From assembly GCA_002438905.1 (NCBI GenBank), contig DJSA01000126.1:8929-42500 (forward strand): a DNA stretch of 33,572 bases. The letters run 5' to 3'. The number at the start of each line of letters is the position of its first letter. Position 1 is the first letter of the stretch. The notes below the pieces were generated by a model. It ran no database searches, was not told the DNA's origin, and saw only the letters and a program-made list of their open reading frames with translations. The DNA comes from Bacteroidales bacterium UBA6346. Its GTDB lineage: Bacteria; Bacteroidota; Bacteroidia; Bacteroidales; UBA932. A program made the position numbers and the translations under genes. Shown here piece after piece: positions 22,273 through 30,007 of this stretch.

Positions 22273-23264
22273 ATTGTCACGGACTGCACGGTCTCATTCT
22301 CCCACGGAGCCACGCTTATCTCGAAAGTGGCACCGCCTACAACAGACTCCACGTCAGGGGTATCAGTTCCGAGCCGTGTCACAGTCAGTTCGCCGATTGT
22401 GTATATCGTATTCCCGCTAATTTTCGGAAGTGTTATAGGATAGTAACAGAGATGGCCTCCGACGATTGCCTCGATAACGAGTCTTGTATGGCGAGGAGTC
22501 CATTGAGTGGAAGAACTATCTTCAGAGACAGGATTAGGATAACAATAGAAATGATGTGCCGATGCATCGGATGAACCGCAGGCAATTTGCAGAGATGCCG
22601 GTTTTTCGTAAAAAAGGCAGTCCGAAGACTCTTTATTCCCTGATTTATTAAGCCAGAGCGTTGGAACGGATATTCCGGAAAAAGAGGCATTGCCGGCAAC
22701 ATTTATCAGGTACAATCCCGTCACCTCAATAGGAGCAGATTGGTACTGGACCAATTCTATCCGGTTCGTAATCTTCTGCAGGATAATCTTTGCAGCAAAT
22801 CTTCGGACCTCAACGGTGACTGAAACACTCGCTGCAGCAACGGAAACAGCCGACTCGCCATACATCACAAACGATTTCCTATCATTGTCCGTAAGTTGAG
22901 TGGTCATGCCACGCAGGCCATCAATCGTCTTGACAGCACTTGCTTCAGGAGCGTTAACGAGCGCAACTACAGTCTTCTTTCCCATGGTGCAGGAGATGTT
23001 GAGATCACCCGATGAGGCTGTCTTGTATGCCTCGATGTTGCCAGAATCATTGAACACGAACACCTGCACGGAAGAAAGAGCATTCTCATCCGTCTCAGAA
23101 CCTGTTCCGGAAGCTCTTGTAACATAATCCAATGGTATGATGACTTTTAATTCCGACATTTCTTCAGCGAAAGCGCATTCTGTCTCGCGAATCTCGGCAG
23201 CCTTGTCGCAGGCCGTCAGGAGCGCCGCAGCCAATGCCGCGGAAAAAATAATTTCTGGTCTCAT
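22269..23264 (-). CDS. FimA/Mfa1-type fimbrillin precursor (lipoprotein)
   Basis: Predicted structural fimbrial subunit exported as a lipoprotein and polymerised on the cell surface. From the ATG at 23264 it has 331 residues: signal peptide with lipobox LLTAC (Cys19), then a propeptide strand (MSELKVIIPLDYV). A Thr-Arg-Ala-Ser site follows, with Arg50 at the place where P. gingivalis FimA (Arg46) and Mfa1 (Arg49) are cut to allow donor-strand assembly. The N-terminal domain has the family blocks SSVQVFVFNDSGNIEAY, KKTVVALVNAP and VRRFAAKIILQKI; the C-terminal strand is FEISVAPWENETVQSV. The upstream start at 23291 is rejected because it would lengthen the signal peptide with polar residues. 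It is followed by its anchor gene with an ATGA overlap. Confidence 0.82.
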   Translation of the reverse strand: MRPEIIFSAALAAALLTACDKAAEIRETECAFAEEMSELKVIIPLDYVTRASGTGSETDENALSSVQVFVFNDSGNIEAYKTASSGDLNISCTMGKKTVVALVNAPEASAVKTIDGLRGMTTQLTDNDRKSFVMYGESAVSVAAASVSVTVEVRRFAAKIILQKITNRIELVQYQSAPIEVTGLYLINVAGNASFSGISVPTLWLNKSGNKESSDCLFYEKPASLQIACGSSDASAHHFYCYPNPVSEDSSSTQWTPRHTRLVIEAIVGGHLCYYPITLPKISGNTIYTIGELTVTRLGTDTPDVESVVGGATFEISVAPWENETVQSVTI

Positions 23265-23274
23265 ATTTTTTAAA

Positions 23275-25176
23275 TTATTTGGGTCTAACATTTTTCAATA
23301 CCTCTTCCATTTCCGGATCGAGATTGGCTCGGTATCGCATTGAGGAGTCCATTTCAACCGCAGCCTCAAACTTGCGCCTCGCCTCTTCACGCATTCCAAG
23401 CCGCGACATAACCAGGGCCTTCAAATAGCATAACTTAGCCGAATTGTCCGGCAAATCCTTGAGCACATCCCACGAACTATGGTCGTAGCCTGCTGATGCA
23501 AAGGCGAGGGCGGAATTATAGTCTCTGTACGGACGCAATAGTCCGACAGCCACGGGGTAATCAAGTTGTTTCAGTGCCTCGACCCCACGCATGTACGCAG
23601 TGTCGATTTCCGCAGTGTGAATGGTATCCTTGACCATCCCCCGACGATGAAGGTGAAAGTCAAGCCTCACTGTTCTCAAATTGGGATATAAACTTTCACG
23701 CACATAACCATATTCCGGAATCTTTCTCAGACAGTCTTCACGAGCATCCGGATCGGTGATTGGCAATACCGCCTCTCGATAAAAACTGACGGACGACTCG
23801 GAAACAAGGCTATCGGAGCATACCATCGCAGTGAGCCTGCTCCAATCTTCGGGTAGGCATGAGATCCGCAACAGAGAATCGGCCCCGTACTCGAAAAATC
23901 CCGAAATGTAGTCCCGCACAGACTTCGATCTTTCCCTTGAGAGTGCCGCATTTGAATTCCAGTTGCCCTCTGGGGAACAAGCCGCCGTCACGACCAGCGA
24001 ATCCAGTTCCAATTCGTCACGTTCAAACACGTCACAGACACACCTCCGCACACGTTCAAGTTCCTCTGCATTACAGCCACGCGTAGTGTCCACCACTGAC
24101 TTTCCAGCCGCGAAGTCAATGAGAGCCAAGGTATTGTCCTTTACAACACGTTCCCGTATCACCATTCTGTAGTGCGGCGAATCATCAACCAAGGAGGACA
24201 ATGAGCTTATGTAAAACTCCAGACTGTCCGGAGATGGCATGTCACAGATATGCTCGCCGAATCGCCATACGCTGCCTGTCATATTGACGACCACCTTCTT
24301 TAATTTGGGAAGGGAACGGAACGAGTGAGCATATCGGTATATAAAATCTCCGTTTGAGGCACGCAAAACAGTATCCAGCCTGAGTCCGGACGAATCTATG
24401 GGTGACTTCACATACTTTCGAAACATCCGCTCCCGATTTCTTTTCTTCATATCATTTATATGATGCCTCAACGTCTTGGAATAGTGAGCAGCCGCGTCCC
24501 TCTGCGTCACGCCAAACAGATTCTCCGCATCTGGTGCCGGCACTATTGACGAGTCCCTTTTCATTGCATATGTCTTGGGATAATATCTCGCGATGAACAT
24601 TTCAAGCTGACGCATCATCATGAGATCTGTCGTGTCCGTGACAATGGTGGCAAGAAATTCGCGGTAGCGCTGATAGCCGCGCAATTGGCGCTTGCGATAG
24701 CCGGCTCCGGTGACATTGACAGGATCTAACCGCCGGTGTTCTCCTGCAATATCCAACACGGGAAAGAATCTCAACTGCCAGTCAGAGTCCAGGAGCATCG
24801 CCGGAACCATTATGTCAAAGCTAATGCTTACATTACCAAGTCTCTCTGAGACATGATTGAAACGGGCCACCACTTTGGATGCCGAGATCACATCAGTTGC
24901 GACCATTTCCCCAGTATCGTCATCCCTTATCGCATTCATTATCAGCGGCTCCCCAGATTCCCTTTCCAACTCTCCCGAAACTGGGAAATCAAATTCCGGA
25001 GTCTCTTCCGCTTCGGATGAAAATTCCGGAATGCCTATATCTGCAACCGCACCTCTGTCAAATAGGGTTCTTACCTTGCGCGCAGGAGAGCATGCCTGCA
25101 TGATGACAGCAAGAAGCACTGCTGCTGGTATCAGACCATATAAAAAGGTTCGATTTTCAATCTTTTCAGAACACAT
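23275..25176 (-). CDS. OmpA-like/TPR lipoprotein of the fimbrial operon
   Basis: The 633-residue protein starts at the ATG at 25176 and has a lipobox (IMQAC, Cys29), so it should be a lipidated envelope protein. Residues about 60-170 form a beta-rich domain (SISFDIMVPAMLLDSDWQLRFFPVL) of the kind found in the DUF3868 proteins of Bacteroides fimbrial clusters. A charged helical region follows. About 390-450 hold an OmpA-like segment with the TAACSPEGNWNSN-x-ALSRERSKSV signature of peptidoglycan-binding domains. The C-terminal ~110 residues are TPR-like (AVGLLRPYRDYNSALAFASAGY; KALVMSRLGMREEARRKFEAAV). It overlaps the DUF3575 gene by 11 bases and ends 10 bases before the fimbrillin gene. An assembly or envelope-anchoring role is inferred; the DUF3868 match is tentative. 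Confidence 0.72.
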   Translation of the reverse strand: MCSEKIENRTFLYGLIPAAVLLAVIMQACSPARKVRTLFDRGAVADIGIPEFSSEAEETPEFDFPVSGELERESGEPLIMNAIRDDDTGEMVATDVISASKVVARFNHVSERLGNVSISFDIMVPAMLLDSDWQLRFFPVLDIAGEHRRLDPVNVTGAGYRKRQLRGYQRYREFLATIVTDTTDLMMMRQLEMFIARYYPKTYAMKRDSSIVPAPDAENLFGVTQRDAAAHYSKTLRHHINDMKKRNRERMFRKYVKSPIDSSGLRLDTVLRASNGDFIYRYAHSFRSLPKLKKVVVNMTGSVWRFGEHICDMPSPDSLEFYISSLSSLVDDSPHYRMVIRERVVKDNTLALIDFAAGKSVVDTTRGCNAEELERVRRCVCDVFERDELELDSLVVTAACSPEGNWNSNAALSRERSKSVRDYISGFFEYGADSLLRISCLPEDWSRLTAMVCSDSLVSESSVSFYREAVLPITDPDAREDCLRKIPEYGYVRESLYPNLRTVRLDFHLHRRGMVKDTIHTAEIDTAYMRGVEALKQLDYPVAVGLLRPYRDYNSALAFASAGYDHSSWDVLKDLPDNSAKLCYLKALVMSRLGMREEARRKFEAAVEMDSSMRYRANLDPEMEEVLKNVRPK

Positions 25177-25738
25177 ACACAAGAGCTATCATCAAATCAT
25201 CTGGAAGCACGAACATCTTGTTCCCCTCCCCCTCGGTGATTCCGCATACCGGACAGGAATAACTGCGATAATTGCCACCGCCGCCCCAAATGCCGAGACC
25301 GAACTCAAGATTGAAATGAGGAAATATCATATATGAGTACCCAGCATACATCCCCACACCATAGCGGTCCCCCTCCTCGGCTTCATCCGAGAATATGCCT
25401 CCGGAACTGTATTCCTGAAAACGCAGTTTGCTCCCGAACCACCAGCCGGTGTTTATATGCCAGAGCCAGTATCTGGCTCCCAAGGAATATGACTGCTGTC
25501 GGTTATAGAACACGCCGCGCTTTCCAGACTCGAAACTAAATGGATTGTAGCGGACGCCAGCCCCTACAGACCAATTCTTCGCCACACCATATGACAAATC
25601 AAGATTGAGAGTGCCGAGATTTGCATATTCGATGAGGTTGGTCGAGATATTAAGACGCTGTGCCTGGGCTCCGGTCACTGCAAACGTCATGGAAAGAACT
25701 GCAACGATGAGACGGTTCCGAAAATTATCGTTTTTCAT
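25166..25738 (-). CDS. DUF3575 outer-membrane protein
   Basis: The 190-residue protein (ATG at 25738; the ATG at 25744 is an alternative) has a cleavable signal peptide ending near VTGAQAQ. Short amphipathic strands then alternate with turns and aromatic ends (VGAGVRYNPFSF, YSLGARYWLW, WFGSKLRFQEY, YGVGMYAGYSYMIFPHFNLEFGLGIW), finishing with LMIALVYVF. This is the small beta-barrel pattern of DUF3575, a family found beside FimB/Mfa2 genes in Bacteroidales. An unusual CPVC motif lies in a loop near the C-terminus. It is second in the fimbrial operon. Confidence 0.82.
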   Translation of the reverse strand: MKNDNFRNRLIVAVLSMTFAVTGAQAQRLNISTNLIEYANLGTLNLDLSYGVAKNWSVGAGVRYNPFSFESGKRGVFYNRQQSYSLGARYWLWHINTGWWFGSKLRFQEYSSGGIFSDEAEEGDRYGVGMYAGYSYMIFPHFNLEFGLGIWGGGGNYRSYSCPVCGITEGEGNKMFVLPDDLMIALVYVF

Positions 25739-25748
25739 AACCATGGTC

Positions 25749-27335
25749 CTACTTCTTTACATATCTAGCAAAAGCCTGCTCTATCACGGAACGCTTGTCT
25801 GGACAAGCCTTTATCAGGGAAGCCTTGAAGGACTCAAGTGATGAAGTTTCACCATCCATAGCCGAAAAAATGCTGGCACGACTCACTCCACGTTCACCTA
25901 TATATTTAAGAATCTGAGGCTTGAACCAGAAATATTCTCCAGAATCCGGCAAACGTCCTCCGTAATGGTCTTTCTGCATCTGGCATTGGAGATAATAAGC
26001 CCACATCTCGCCCACCTCACAATATCCCGCGCCGTCCTCGTTTCCAGTGCCATAGGTCGAGCCGCTCGCCGCAAAAGACTTGAGAATGAACTCGACATAT
26101 TTATTCCAATAGTCATTTCCCACCTTGGCATAATGGCTGGCATGGGCAAGTTCGTGATTCACAACGTTAAAAATGGACTTATAGTCGTTCTTGCCGGACA
26201 AGCCAAGGGTAATGTCGGGAGCAAAAAGCTTTACCAAGAATCCATATGGTCCGAGAAATCCGGAGATGAGTGGATGACTGACAACCGCGCCCTGATGTAT
26301 CATCGGAGTGCTGCTGTTCTCAAGACCGGAAAGAATCCATATCCTTAAATCCTTCGGCGGCTCGCTTATGCCCATGTCCTTCTTGTCGCAACGTCCGATG
26401 TAGTCATAGACGACATTGTTCACCGCGCATCTCCTAAATAGTTTGTCATCCGAATCCTTCGTGACAGTCATGCTGATGCCGTCAGGCTCTGCCTTCCCGA
26501 GAGTGGAGACTGAGGCCGGTACGAGTATCAGGTTCAGGCCTATCGCAAAGTTCCTTTCGTTCTTGAAAACTATGCGATAGCGAATTTTTGAGGAGAATTC
26601 CTTGTTCATTGTATAGTACCCGTCTCGGTCTGTGTAGGCCTTGGCAAACTTCACAAACGCATTGCAGGTTACCTTAACGCCGGAAATCCCGAAAGGCTTC
26701 CCGCCATTGGCCTTATCGTCCACAATGGTCAGCCGCCCCGAGGGCGTGACCTTGCTGCCCTTCGTGGCGGCACCGGCCTCAGCAAGCAGGTTGGAATTTC
26801 CTGTCATTTCGTAAGATTTGCGCTCCACAGCGTGCCAATCAATCCCGTCCAGGACCTTCGTGGAAGGATCATTCGATGCAATGTAGCATTCGTGCAGAAT
26901 CTGATACCTCATATCCGGAAAGTCGAAGTCCTTCGGCACCACGGCATACTGCCACGTGATGTCGCCTTCTTTCACCGAAGGATCATGATACCAGTCCCCT
27001 TCCTTCACGATCTCATAGTCCACAGGATGATCCAGAAGTTCAATGCCCAGCGATTTCAAACTGTCAAACTCATCCTGATCCGCAGGGAGAAAGCGTACAT
27101 AATAGTCCGTCGTCTCAATATTGATCCTATCCGCCTTGGTAGGATAGAGTTCCGCGAGCGCCTTTGTCACATTCTCTGTCCTATAAGGATCATCCAGTTG
27201 ACGTCCCAGAACTATCGCATCATGAGACAAGTCGTCACCATATCGGCCGGCTGGGCTGTCACCGGTTCCGAGGTCAACTCTTTCGCAGGACAATAGTGTC
27301 ACCGCAGCCCCGAAAAACAAAAAAATACGTTTCAT
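25749..27335 (-). CDS. Zincin-like HExxH lipoprotein, putative metallopeptidase
   Basis: The 528-residue protein from the ATG at 27335 (MKRIFLFFG) has a lipobox (LLSC, Cys17), so it is lipidated and exported. Residues about 190-280 look like a carboxypeptidase-regulatory (beta-sandwich) domain: SGRLTIVDDKANGGKPFGISGVKV, then YTDRDGYYTMNKEF. The C-terminal part carries a zinc-binding HELAH (His394, Glu395, His398) and a downstream CEVGEMWAYYL in which Glu440 or Glu443 could be the third ligand, a gluzincin-like layout. I do not recognise a named MEROPS family. It opens the operon, 10 bases before the DUF3575 gene; a peptidase acting on fimbrial or surface proteins is inference. Confidence 0.75.
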   Translation of the reverse strand: MKRIFLFFGAAVTLLSCERVDLGTGDSPAGRYGDDLSHDAIVLGRQLDDPYRTENVTKALAELYPTKADRINIETTDYYVRFLPADQDEFDSLKSLGIELLDHPVDYEIVKEGDWYHDPSVKEGDITWQYAVVPKDFDFPDMRYQILHECYIASNDPSTKVLDGIDWHAVERKSYEMTGNSNLLAEAGAATKGSKVTPSGRLTIVDDKANGGKPFGISGVKVTCNAFVKFAKAYTDRDGYYTMNKEFSSKIRYRIVFKNERNFAIGLNLILVPASVSTLGKAEPDGISMTVTKDSDDKLFRRCAVNNVVYDYIGRCDKKDMGISEPPKDLRIWILSGLENSSTPMIHQGAVVSHPLISGFLGPYGFLVKLFAPDITLGLSGKNDYKSIFNVVNHELAHASHYAKVGNDYWNKYVEFILKSFAASGSTYGTGNEDGAGYCEVGEMWAYYLQCQMQKDHYGGRLPDSGEYFWFKPQILKYIGERGVSRASIFSAMDGETSSLESFKASLIKACPDKRSVIEQAFARYVKK

Positions 27336-27359
27336 AACATATCGTTTTAAATTCTGGGG

Positions 27360-27391
27360 CAAATCTAAAAGCAATTAGCCGTTGAATGAAA
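27360..27391 (-). promoter_or_regulatory. Promoter of the fimbrial operon
   Basis: On the minus strand TTTC (27391-27388) and TAGATTTG (27367-27360) are separated by 20 nt: exact -7 box and 3 of 4 bases of the -33 box. The box ends 24 bases before the first ATG. The -33 box occupies the loop of the palindrome at 27373-27407. Confidence 0.65.
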
Positions 27392-27407
27392 CATTCAGCG
27401 GCTAATT
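27373..27407. repeat. 35-base near-perfect palindrome in the fimbrial operon promoter
   Basis: Arms 27373-27388 (aattagccgttgaatg) and 27392-27407 (cattcagcggctaatt) pair in 16 of 16 positions allowing one G-U, with a 3-base centre. It could be an operator, or the terminator stem of deoC transcripts, although no T-tract follows. Confidence 0.7.
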
Positions 27408-27419
27408 TTCAAAATCGGG

Positions 27420-27437
27420 CGTAGAGGCGTTTCTACG
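27420..27437. repeat. Short inverted repeat between deoC and the fimbrial operon
   Basis: A 6-bp inverted repeat (cgtaga / tctacg, 6-base centre) lies between the deoC terminator and the 35-base palindrome. Function unknown. Confidence 0.4.
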
Positions 27438-27463
27438 GCCAACTTTTATTTCTAATTTATAAA

Positions 27464-27479
27464 AAGTTTGCGCAAACTT
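27464..27479 (-). terminator. Probable deoC terminator
   Basis: The 16-base perfect palindrome AAGTTTGCGCAAACTT, 4 bases after the deoC stop, can form a 6-bp stem with a GCGC loop. On the minus strand it is followed by a T-rich TTTATAAAT run. The stem is short, so efficiency is uncertain. Confidence 0.5.
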
Positions 27480-27483
27480 CCAA

Positions 27484-28374
27484 TTAAAAATATGTCACGG
27501 TTTTCTGCTCCGCAACGGACAAAATGCTGTTTGCAACACGGCTGACGCCGAATCTGAAAAGATCCTTATTGAGCCAGTCCCTGCCAAGAGCCGTTGACAC
27601 GATCAAATAATAACAAATAGCGTCTTTTGCAGAAGAAATTCCACCCGCAGGTTTGAATCCGACCTTTTTCCCAGTCTTTTTATAATATTTTGCGATGCAC
27701 TGACACATTACAAAGGCAGCCATCGGGGTCGCGTTAACCTCCACCTTTCCGGTCGAGGTCTTGATAAAATCGGCACCGGCTTCCATTGCGAGGAACGAGG
27801 CGTTAGCTATATTTTCAGGAGAAACGAGAAGTCCTGTCTCAAGTATGACCTTCAGATGCACCTCTCGTCCCTGTTTGGAGGCAGCCTCATCTATGCTCTT
27901 TCTCACGGCACGTATTTCCTCGGATGCCCTTTCGTAATCCCCGGCAAGGAACGCATTGAGCGCCAATACTATATCCACTTCATCCGCACCATTATCGACA
28001 GCTTCGGCGCATTCGAGAAGTTTAACATCCAGAAAACTCTGCGATGACGGGAAGCATGCAGATACCACGGTTATGTGAAAATCGCCTTTCCTTGTATCAC
28101 GCACTACGGAGGCGAAATTAGGATAGACGCAAACGGATGCCGGGCAGGGCCAGCCTGGGAAATTAGCGGGAAAGGAATTCACCTTTTTCACTAGCGAAGA
28201 GATTGTGGCCTCTGTGTCATTTGTCTTCAAAGAAGTAAGGTCAAGCATGGAGAAGCACTTACGGAGAATGTCTTCCGTCATGAACCCATCGACATTTGCG
28301 GAAATGTTGGCGATTGCCCCGTCAATTTCCGCAATTTTCGGACAATATTCGTATTTTTCGAGATAGTTTACCAT
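27484..28374 (-). CDS. deoC: Deoxyribose-phosphate aldolase
   Basis: Class I aldolase cleaving 2-deoxyribose-5-phosphate to acetaldehyde and glyceraldehyde-3-phosphate in deoxynucleoside catabolism. The Schiff-base Lys205 lies in DFIKTSTGKVEV and the second catalytic lysine Lys241 in KVGFKPAGGIS; NGADEVDIVLALNAFLAGDY and LKVILETGLLV are further family blocks. At 296 residues it is longer than the E. coli enzyme (about 259) because of an N-terminal extension. It follows the radical SAM gene after 59 bases without a recognisable promoter. Confidence 0.95.
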   Translation of the reverse strand: MVNYLEKYEYCPKIAEIDGAIANISANVDGFMTEDILRKCFSMLDLTSLKTNDTEATISSLVKKVNSFPANFPGWPCPASVCVYPNFASVVRDTRKGDFHITVVSACFPSSQSFLDVKLLECAEAVDNGADEVDIVLALNAFLAGDYERASEEIRAVRKSIDEAASKQGREVHLKVILETGLLVSPENIANASFLAMEAGADFIKTSTGKVEVNATPMAAFVMCQCIAKYYKKTGKKVGFKPAGGISSAKDAICYYLIVSTALGRDWLNKDLFRFGVSRVANSILSVAEQKTVTYF

Positions 28375-28433
28375 ATTTTTTATTTATGAGTTTCCTTCTG
28401 ATAGCATGAAACGCTTTGGCACGCCCATGCGTT

Positions 28434-29192
28434 TTATGCCTTTACCTGCACTATAAAACCCTCATCAACGAGAGGCTTCACGAGCAAAGATATTTCCTCA
28501 AAGGTATATTTCTTCAGGGACTTCTGTGGTGTCTCGCGGTCCATGGAATATGCCATGATTTCCCTGGGATTCAGTTCTCTTACAATATCCATCCAGGGTC
28601 CAAGAACTTCCGGTGAGGCAGAATCGAAATCATCTGAACGAAGAAACATTGTCTGAAGTATGAAATCTCCATTAAAAGCCCGGAGATTATCCACAATAGC
28701 CTCGATGTCGTATATGCATGAGGGCTTGTTTATATGCGCAGCCAGTTCATTTGTCGGAGCGTCGATCTTCATCACCGGATTGTCAGCCTTTTTTAGAGCG
28801 TCAAGCACCGACAGCTTCCCACAAGTAGTGGCATTCGAGAACACAGTAACTTTCGCCGCAGGAACGAACTCGTCCCGCAAGGCGATCGTAACATCCATCA
28901 TTTCAGGAAAATGCGGATTCAGGGTCGGTTCACCGTTACCAGAGAAAGTGATTGAATCCAAGGGCTTCCCATCCGCGGACATCTTCGCCAAGGCATTGCG
29001 CAGGGCAGGCTCAAATTCCTTCGTTGTAGGAAACACTCCGTTTGAAATGCCGTCACGATTCCAGCCACATTCACAATAGATGCAATCAAAATTACACAAT
29101 TTGCCTATGGTCGGAAGAATGTTCACCCCGAGCGAAGAGCCAAGACGCCGGCTATGCACCGGTCCATATATCATGTTGTTAAAATGCAGCAT
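28434..29192 (-). CDS. Radical SAM protein (COG0731-like)
   Basis: Iron-sulfur SAM enzyme of unknown substrate. The 252-residue protein has the radical SAM cysteines Cys33-x3-Cys37-x2-Cys40 (KLCNFDCIYCECGW) near the N-terminus, preceded by YGPVHSRRLGSSLGVN. It carries the ITFSGNGEPTLNP motif of SAM binding and a VTVFSNATT strand. This pattern is typical of the COG0731 group; it lacks the extra Cys-rich C-terminal domain of maturases. The ATG at 29192 overlaps the upstream stop (TGATG), so translation is coupled to the DUF4296 gene. Confidence 0.85.
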   Translation of the reverse strand: MLHFNNMIYGPVHSRRLGSSLGVNILPTIGKLCNFDCIYCECGWNRDGISNGVFPTTKEFEPALRNALAKMSADGKPLDSITFSGNGEPTLNPHFPEMMDVTIALRDEFVPAAKVTVFSNATTCGKLSVLDALKKADNPVMKIDAPTNELAAHINKPSCIYDIEAIVDNLRAFNGDFILQTMFLRSDDFDSASPEVLGPWMDIVRELNPREIMAYSMDRETPQKSLKKYTFEEISLLVKPLVDEGFIVQVKA

Positions 29193-30004
29193 CACTTTAC
29201 ATTTATCAATGTGTCACGGGGCAGAAGAACCTTTCTCCCTACAGCCCCGCTTTCATCCGGCTGCCCTTCAGGAACCCTCTTCTTAGTCTCCGCCGGTTCA
29301 AGGATAATATCTCTCAAAGACCTCTTCGTATCAAGTTTTTTCCCAGCAGGATAGAAATGGTCAATGCGAGAATTTTTTCCGGCCGCAGACTCAAGCGCAT
29401 CAAGGGCATCGGAAGCCACCTTGAGAGAATCCGAAGCAAGGGCAAGACTATCGCTTTTTATAACAAGCGCGGGTCCAGCATAGGTCGTGTCACCGGACTG
29501 CACGAAACGAAAATCAAGAAATCCGAGCGAATCCGGCCCGACAACGAGGCTATCTGAAGGATTCACCCTGACCATAATACTCATCAGAGAATCAATGTTC
29601 AGACGCACAAGATTCCTAAGCGAATCAAGCCTCCGGCTCTCCCTGACAGCGTCTTCACGTGCTTTTTTCTCAGCCTTGAGTTCAGACAAGCGGCCGTTTA
29701 GTATCTCAGAAGTCCGTCGCAGAATCCTAGAATAGCGCATAGGGTCCTCCATATAAACACTGACGCTATTCAGATAGTCATCATATGTGTATCCATATCT
29801 GTCCAATATAGGCGCATACACCAAAGAAGTGTCAGCCTCGTGCCTTAGAGAGCGATTATCGTCAAGCCACTGGTCAATGACATACATTCCGGCATATATC
29901 TCTGCCATTTTCTCCTTAGGGATTACACGTTCCTTCTCCCCACAAGAGGAAAGCAGGAGCATGAAGGGAAAAATGACCGTGATATATGACAAGATACGCT
30001 TCAT
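29192..30004 (-). CDS. DUF4296 lipoprotein with a DSL-repeat tail
   Basis: The 270-residue protein (ATG at 30004; the TTG one codon upstream is less likely) has a lipobox (LLSSC, Cys about 21) followed by the DUF4296 domain. That domain is recognisable from the block IPKEKMAEIYAGMYVIDQWL and then RYGYTYDDYLNSVSVYMEDPMRYSRILRRTSEIL. The remainder is unusual: a basic helical segment, then six Asp-Ser-Leu motifs spread over about 90 residues, and a Lys/Glu-rich end. It lies 3 bases after pheT and overlaps the radical SAM gene. Function unknown. Confidence 0.8.
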   Translation of the reverse strand: MKRILSYITVIFPFMLLLSSCGEKERVIPKEKMAEIYAGMYVIDQWLDDNRSLRHEADTSLVYAPILDRYGYTYDDYLNSVSVYMEDPMRYSRILRRTSEILNGRLSELKAEKKAREDAVRESRRLDSLRNLVRLNIDSLMSIMVRVNPSDSLVVGPDSLGFLDFRFVQSGDTTYAGPALVIKSDSLALASDSLKVASDALDALESAAGKNSRIDHFYPAGKKLDTKRSLRDIILEPAETKKRVPEGQPDESGAVGRKVLLPRDTLINVK

Positions 30005-30007
30005 CAA

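Noticed and set aside
27373..27407. Invertible promoter of the kind that phase-varies Bacteroides surface genes
   Set aside because: The repeat arms are 3 bases apart, so there is no segment to invert, and no recombinase gene is nearby.
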